IMG/VR virus record: IMGVR_UViG_3300036045_000015
Location: 1-50,740 of that record
Length of the DNA stretch: 50,740 nt
Source: a virus
Direction: 5' to 3' (one strand)
Part shown: positions 46,907-50,740 of the stretch, in pieces
Layout of the letters: each line of letters starts with the position of its first letter
How positions within the stretch are numbered: the first letter of the stretch is position 1
Made by a program: the position numbers and the translations under genes
The notes under the pieces: generated by a model
Seen by the model: the letters and a program-made list of their open reading frames with translations, nothing else
Database searches by the model: none
What the model was told of the DNA's origin: nothing

Positions 46907-46917
46907 ATTCAAGCTAC

Positions 46918-46946
46918 TTGACACGCTTGCGATTAGCTACTATACT
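46918..46946 (+). promoter_or_regulatory. sigma70-like promoter
   Basis: TTGACA (46918-46923), 17-nt spacer, TATACT (46941-46946). No palindrome; the 49-bp direct repeats lie directly upstream and may hold activator or initiator sites. Confidence 0.8.
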
Positions 46947-46975
46947 GAAACGATATTCGAGAGATGGAGGCGATA

Positions 46976-47350
46976 ATGAAGACTAAAAAAGAAAAAGTGC
47001 TAATCCAAATACCAACCGAGAATGGTTTTCGGATTTTTTGTTCTGAAAATAACAGCACCGATGATATTAAATGGCGCAGTCATGTTTATACCGATACGGA
47101 AAGCGGGCTTATTTGGCGGCTGGGCGTAGACGATGACGGCTATTGGGCATTCGTCCGCCCAAATGCGGCTTCGTCGGGCTATTTTACGCCGACGCGCAGC
47201 ACATTTTTTGAGGCTCGCCGTGATGCGGAGGCGCTTTTATGTTGGCTGTTTTTTGCTGAGCCTATGCCGTTCATTATGGAGATGTACAACGGCTTTTATT
47301 TCCTTGAAGATGTTGACAGAGAGGTTAGTGATGAGCAAAGCAAGGGGTAA
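46976..47350 (+). CDS. hypothetical protein
   Basis: 124 aa. ATG at 46976 is 5 nt after GGAGG; ATG 46964 lies before the site. Basic start (KTKKEKVLIQIP), then a mixed strand and helix domain with WRLGVDDDGYWAFVRP and FFEARRDAEALLCWLFF, ending acidic. No recognised domain. First gene of a four-gene operon; it overlaps the HTH gene by 20 nt. Confidence 0.65.
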   Translation: MKTKKEKVLIQIPTENGFRIFCSENNSTDDIKWRSHVYTDTESGLIWRLGVDDDGYWAFVRPNAASSGYFTPTRSTFFEARRDAEALLCWLFFAEPMPFIMEMYNGFYFLEDVDREVSDEQSKG

Positions 47351-48206
47351 ACGGGCGCGGGGGTACAGTGCCCGTACTTGGGCGACGTATGGGGGGCTTA
47401 ATCCGCAACTGCTGCCGCCGTTAGTTTCGAGAGTGCAGTGGGATCGGGTGCCATTTACGCTAACCCGTGACGTGGACGGAGTGCTGGTTAATAATCGCGT
47501 TTTCGGTTTTGCTCAGTTGAAGCAGCAGTTTGAGGGCATGTCTGTAAACTCGCTGCGGTCTTATCTGAATAAAACTTCGAGTGTGGTGCGTTTTGGTAAT
47601 GCGGTTATTTATGGGCAGTATGGTTTTTTGGGGCTTGCACGTCAGCATTTTTCGCCGAACACTTCACGTTATCGCATCCGCGCGACAAACGAACATGAGG
47701 TGGTTCGCATTTTTGAAGATGCTCAACTTGCTGGCAAACATTTTGGTGTTAGCGCCAATACCGTTTTGCGGCGTGGCAGAGATTTGGGGGCATTGCCCGA
47801 TGCGGACGGCGAGTATTGGACGTTTGAAATTCAAGCGCCATTGAAAGACTACGATGCGTTCTACCGTTTACGAGATTACGCACTTGCGTTGCTGCTGCTT
47901 CGTAAATGGTATTTGAATTTGTGCCCTGATGACGAAATGACGCTCGATATGAACGAGAGCATTTTTTCAAATAGCACAATTTTTCGGCAATTTTCAAACG
48001 AGTTTTATTGCAGTATCGTCGAGGCTGTGCGGGCGGTTCGGCAGCTTTCCCCGTTGGTCGTTGATTTTAATAGAAGCTATTTGCATACTATTATGCAGAG
48101 CGTAGCGGATGGCGTTGATTTAGCTGTTAACCCAGTTGACGCCGAGAGCCTTGCCCGCACTGTTGTGTTAAATGCGGTCAAAAGTGGCATTTTTGCACAA
48201 TCGTAG
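47331..48206 (+). CDS. putative DNA-binding protein with two HTH-like segments
   Basis: 291 aa. ATG at 47331 after GAGAGG; the frame upstream is open but overlaps the previous gene fully. The N-terminus is basic and disordered-looking (SKARGKRARGYSARTWATY). HTH-like segments: FAQLKQQFEGMSVNSLRSYL near 60-80 and AQLAGKHFGVSANTVLRRGR near 130-150, the second like a NUMOD1 or resolvase-type HTH. The rest is helical. The gene lies next to the repeat-rich origin-like region, so it is the best local candidate for an origin- or operator-binding protein. This is an inference from position and HTH pattern. Confidence 0.6.
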   Translation: MSKARGKRARGYSARTWATYGGLNPQLLPPLVSRVQWDRVPFTLTRDVDGVLVNNRVFGFAQLKQQFEGMSVNSLRSYLNKTSSVVRFGNAVIYGQYGFLGLARQHFSPNTSRYRIRATNEHEVVRIFEDAQLAGKHFGVSANTVLRRGRDLGALPDADGEYWTFEIQAPLKDYDAFYRLRDYALALLLLRKWYLNLCPDDEMTLDMNESIFSNSTIFRQFSNEFYCSIVEAVRAVRQLSPLVVDFNRSYLHTIMQSVADGVDLAVNPVDAESLARTVVLNAVKSGIFAQS

Positions 48207-48243
48207 TTCATGTGATGTTGACATATCGGATAAGGATGATAAC

Positions 48244-48543
48244 ATGGATAATGAAAAAAGTAAAGCCGCGCCGCTATACCCGGTAAATGTGTTAACGTTG
48301 ACTAGTCCTGTAACTGTGAAGGTGTCGGGGCGTCAATATCATCTGTCAGTGGGTGATCAGTTAGGGGTTGCGCGATGGGGGGTTCGTAAAAATATTCAGT
48401 GGTTTGAATGTTACCGCGCGGGGGTGCAGCCTCCATTGATTATTTTGGGGCGCGGGCATAAGATCGACACCGCCATAATGTCAGATAATGATATGCGTCA
48501 GTTGTTTGGTCGCCGTTTGAAGTTATTGGAGGCAGTGCGATGA
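48244..48543 (+). CDS. hypothetical protein
   Basis: 99 aa, ATG after AAGGATGATAAC; the frame upstream overlaps the HTH gene and is not used. Strand-rich: PVNVLTLTSPVTVKVSGRQY, HLSVGDQLGVARWGV, PPLIILGRGHKIDTAIMS. Probably a small beta barrel. Not recognised. A TTGACA upstream has no -10, so this gene is read with the operon. Its end overlaps the next gene by 4 nt. Confidence 0.6.
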   Translation: MDNEKSKAAPLYPVNVLTLTSPVTVKVSGRQYHLSVGDQLGVARWGVRKNIQWFECYRAGVQPPLIILGRGHKIDTAIMSDNDMRQLFGRRLKLLEAVR

Positions 48544-48917
48544 TGACACCGGAGCAATTGTTTGAAAAATTGTCGGCTACAGAACGTAAACCGAGATGGT
48601 GGGTCGGGTATTCGTTATTGTTAACAGATTTTATTCACGAGAGGGATGTGCTTACAGGTAAAATGTATCAAGATTTAAGAGCCGTGAAAGAATGGTACGC
48701 CCAGAATGGGGAATACAGCTGCCTAGATGCGCTTAATTCGTTGGCATTTGCTTTGTTTAACGCTTCGCAGTATTCTGATACGGTAATTCTGTTTGATAAC
48801 TATACAAGTCCTTTAGTAAATTACGCAACCGCTGCGAGACTTTTAACGAAAGCGGTATGGAACTACAATCTTTGGGATGAAGATTGTGTTCAAAGGTACA
48901 TTCAACAAAATCCATAA
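48540..48917 (+). CDS. hypothetical helical protein
   Basis: 125 aa, ATG 7 nt after GGAGG. Mostly helical: TPEQLFEKLSATERK, WVGYSLLLTDFIHERDVLTG, YSCLDALNSLAFALFN, ATAARLLTKAVWNYNLW. Trp-rich. No recognised family or membrane segment. Last gene of the operon, closed by an intrinsic terminator. Confidence 0.6.
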   Translation: MMTPEQLFEKLSATERKPRWWVGYSLLLTDFIHERDVLTGKMYQDLRAVKEWYAQNGEYSCLDALNSLAFALFNASQYSDTVILFDNYTSPLVNYATAARLLTKAVWNYNLWDEDCVQRYIQQNP

Positions 48918-48924
48918 AGTGTGC

Positions 48925-48953
48925 AAAAGACGGGTGTATCGCCCGTCTTTTTA
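48925..48953 (+). terminator. intrinsic terminator
   Basis: AAAAGACGGG and CCCGTCTTTT pair around 7 nt, continuing into a T-rich run. It lies 16 nt before the beta-helix gene, for which I see no promoter. Confidence 0.9.
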
Positions 48954-48968
48954 TTTTGGAGGATATTT

Positions 48969-50740
48969 ATGAGAATTGCAAACATACGAGATTTAACAGC
49001 GGGTTTTGTGGTAGTTTTTGTGCTTTTATTGGGGCTGTTGCTGCTAAACGCCGAACAGGTAATTCAGCTATCGGGGTATGGTGCGCAGCAAGTTTCTGTT
49101 CCGACGTTTGTAGTTGGCGGTTCGGGGGGCTACCCGACGATTGCCGCAGCTTTAACGGCAGCTGCGGGGTCGCCCAGCGCTGTTATCGAGATTTCTTCGG
49201 GAGTTTATCGAGAGCAGGTTAGCTTGTCTGGGCGTTCCGGTATCACGCTGCGGGGCATGGGGGCGGTTACGATCAGCGCTTTCAATGTTATCAGCGCCCC
49301 AACGCTGCACAGCACGGGGGTTTACCGCGTCCCGTTGACGCTTAATTTGGGTCTGGCTGATCCGAATTCGGTGTGGAGTAATGTGACTGTCGCAGTTCCG
49401 GCGCGGCAGCGAATGCACGTTTGGGTTGCTCAGGTTCGTTTACGTCCTGTTACGCAGTTGCCCGCTGACGGGGAATATTGGCACGATACGGCGAATGGCG
49501 TATTGTATGTTAACCCCGTTGGTACCTTAGTGCCAACGGAGGTGGAAGTATCGGCGCGGGAATACGGGCTTATTGCCGAAAATGCTCAGGATATTCAAAT
49601 TGAGAATTTGGCTATTGAGGGGTGCGCTAGTCGGGTTCAAGGGGGCTGTGTTCAGTTTCGGAGAACAGATAATATCTATATGCGTGATGTGACTGTCACG
49701 CGCAGCGGTTACAGCGGCTTTGACTTTTATGATACGGACAATGTTGAGTTGTCCAATTTAACTGCCAATCGCAACGGGGTACGTGACTTCGGGGTGCAGC
49801 GGGCGGAGAATTTGGCGCTTATTGGATTTGAGTTTACCAATACGGGCTGGAAGATTACTGAGAGTGAGCCGCGTCCGGTAGAGAGTAGTTCGCCGCTTAT
49901 TGCTTGGGATGGCGGTAATAAGATTTTGTTTTGTTGGGATTGCGTTTTTGAGAATGGCGTTGTGGACGACATTCGCGGTATTGGAATGTGGTTTGACTTT
50001 GATAATCAAAGAACGGTATTACGGAATTCGCGGATTACTGATGCCGAGCTTGCGGGCGTATTTGTCGAAGCGAATTGTACGGTGTCGGGGGGCTACAGTG
50101 TTTCGTTGCAGCAAGTATTTATTGAACATGGGCTGCCCGGCATGAGTACGCGCGGGGACAATGCTTATTGGGGCGCGTTGTTTATTACGGGAACGGACGG
50201 GGCGCTGTTTGAAGACGTTTATATTCGTTCGGGGGGTCGTAATGGGGTTATGATCACTAATCCTGACCGGACGGTGCAAACTAAAATTGGCACGACTTGT
50301 CAGACGGGTAATCGGAATAATGTGTTTCGTCGTTTAACGGTTGAACAGGTGAGTAACGGGTTTACAAACGCAGCGCTCATTCAAATGGCGTATGGGGGTA
50401 ACGGATATTACGCCACCACCGAGTTTGATGAAACTATTGTTGACCCGCTTTCCGGCAACTCGCAGCCGTTAATGCTGGAATTTGTATCGAGACCATTAAA
50501 TACGTTTGTCAGTTTGATTAAGCCCGGCAGTGACGTTGCGATTATGGATGCACAATTGCCACAAAGTACACCCCCAGTTTTACAAACTGCAACGCCAACG
50601 GCAACGAATACACCAACGAATACACCAACGAATACACCAACGAATACACCAACGAATACACCAACGAATACACCAACGAATACACCAACGAATACACCAA
50701 CGAATACACCAACGAATACACCAACGAATACACCAACGAA
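48969..50740 (+). CDS. secreted/virion beta-helix protein, N-terminal part (runs off the window)
   Basis: At least 590 codons, open to the right edge; the end lies at 3-212 if the molecule is circular. ATG after GGAGGATATTT. The N-terminus has a hydrophobic helix (AGFVVVFVLLLGLLLL), then VPTFVVGGSGGYPTIAAALT, as in pectin-lyase-like right-handed beta-helices. Repeating short strands follow (IQIENLAIEGC, NIYMRDVTVTRSG, NVELSNLTANRNG, GALFEDVYIRSGGRNG), the ladder of such folds. From residue 546 the Thr-Asn-Thr-Pro repeat forms a long extended linker. It is the kind of protein that acts as depolymerase, adhesin or tailspike. The signal-like helix is unusual for a tailspike, so export or membrane anchoring in the host is also possible. 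Confidence 0.8.
   Translation, partial: MRIANIRDLTAGFVVVFVLLLGLLLLNAEQVIQLSGYGAQQVSVPTFVVGGSGGYPTIAAALTAAAGSPSAVIEISSGVYREQVSLSGRSGITLRGMGAVTISAFNVISAPTLHSTGVYRVPLTLNLGLADPNSVWSNVTVAVPARQRMHVWVAQVRLRPVTQLPADGEYWHDTANGVLYVNPVGTLVPTEVEVSAREYGLIAENAQDIQIENLAIEGCASRVQGGCVQFRRTDNIYMRDVTVTRSGYSGFDFYDTDNVELSNLTANRNGVRDFGVQRAENLALIGFEFTNTGWKITESEPRPVESSSPLIAWDGGNKILFCWDCVFENGVVDDIRGIGMWFDFDNQRTVLRNSRITDAELAGVFVEANCTVSGGYSVSLQQVFIEHGLPGMSTRGDNAYWGALFITGTDGALFEDVYIRSGGRNGVMITNPDRTVQTKIGTTCQTGNRNNVFRRLTVEQVSNGFTNAALIQMAYGGNGYYATTEFDETIVDPLSGNSQPLMLEFVSRPLNTFVSLIKPGSDVAIMDAQLPQSTPPVLQTATPTATNTPTNTPTNTPTNTPTNTPTNTPTNTPTNTPTNTPTNTPTNTPT
50604..50740 (+). repeat. 12-nt tandem repeat (Thr-Asn-Thr-Pro codons), right end
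   Basis: About 11.4 exact copies of ACGAATACACCA reach the window edge, in frame with the beta-helix gene. Together with the repeat at the left end they mark the opening point of the molecule. Confidence 0.97.

Larger units (their letters stand above)
45928..46912. other. gene-poor, repeat-rich region; candidate replication origin
   Basis: About 1 kb with almost no coding potential between two operons. It contains DnaA-box-like 10-mers (45964-45997), repeated CTGTAC/CGTACA words near 46080-46130, an 18-bp palindrome CTTATTTCGCGAAATAAG (46280-46297), in-frame GT-rich repeats (46382-46447), a very AT-rich stretch (about 46465-46560), a 35-bp inverted repeat and two 49-bp direct repeats. This combination of boxes, repeats and an AT-rich unwinding-like stretch is typical of an origin. 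Replacement of the role by the iterons at 41545 is possible. Confidence 0.5.

Noticed and set aside
47133-47330. Upstream extension of the HTH gene
   Set aside because: Completely overlaps the previous gene in another frame, Arg-rich artefact-like sequence; a good binding site exists for ATG 47331.
48218-48223. TTGACA as a promoter for the 99-aa gene
   Set aside because: No -10 hexamer at 16-18 nt; the ATG itself would fall there.
50542-50736. Minus-strand frame with repeated VYSL
   Set aside because: Only the complement of the 12-nt tandem repeat; no start context and no conserved plan.
1-50740. Integrase, tRNA genes or lysogeny module
   Set aside because: No tyrosine or serine recombinase motifs, no cloverleaf or attachment-like repeats noticed; cannot be excluded among unknown genes.

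Overview
The window looks like the essentially complete genome of a tailed, siphovirus-like bacteriophage (Caudoviricetes), about 50.7 kb. Both ends lie inside the same 12-nt tandem repeat (codons for Thr-Asn-Thr-Pro), in the same gene. If the last four bases are overlapped with the first four, the reading frame continues across the junction. The simplest reading is a circular or circularly permuted molecule opened inside an unresolved repeat. All convincing genes are on the + strand. I found no integrase, excisionase, tRNA, rRNA or CRISPR array, so a lytic lifestyle is likely but not proven. Thr-Asn-Thr-Pro linkers are characteristic of secreted proteins of Chloroflexota (Anaerolineae and relatives), so the host is probably a member of that phylum. 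Promoters are bacterial sigma70-like (TTGACA, 16-18 nt, TATAAT-like), and no phage RNA polymerase is seen, so host polymerase probably transcribes every unit.

Layout. 48969 to the end and 1-1218: a secreted or virion-surface beta-helix protein with the repeat linker, then a clan GH-A glycoside hydrolase. 1274-3198: a winged-helix-like protein, a small protein, a terminator-ended structured RNA and a secreted protein. 3276-8146: primase-polymerase/helicase, two unknown proteins and a MazZ-like nucleotide pyrophosphohydrolase. 8215-28565: packaging and virion genes in the usual order (terminase subunits, portal, scaffold, capsid, connectors, tail terminator, tail tube, chaperones with a -1 frameshift, tape measure with LysM, tail tip, two small tail proteins, holin-like protein, phosphoesterase). 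28623-38471: lysis-like membrane protein, degenerate HNH protein, then a replication/recombination block (Cas4-like nuclease, P-loop ATPase, probable ssDNA-binding protein, family A DNA polymerase, Dam-like methylase, VRR-NUC nuclease, SNF2-like helicase, MazG-like protein). 38545-45887: membrane proteins, a membrane-anchored GIY-YIG protein and a run of small, mostly unknown genes like early or host-takeover genes. 45928-46912: about 1 kb of almost gene-free, repeat-rich DNA resembling a replication origin. 46976-48917: a short operon with a helix-turn-helix protein.

The most unusual feature is the regulatory DNA. Most of the recognisable promoters overlap an inverted repeat of their own, with sequence differing at each site. 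In several cases one arm lies upstream of the predicted transcription start, and the other arm forms a terminator stem or covers the ribosome binding site. Read-through RNA from upstream would fold and be silenced, while RNA started at the local promoter lacks the first arm and should be expressed. Added to this are perfect inverted repeats of 33, 35, 18 and 15 bp, a 17-bp box shared by three early promoters, six tandem 15-bp iterons, and a terminator-ended structured RNA of about 165 nt. These are sequence observations with inferred function; none has been tested here.
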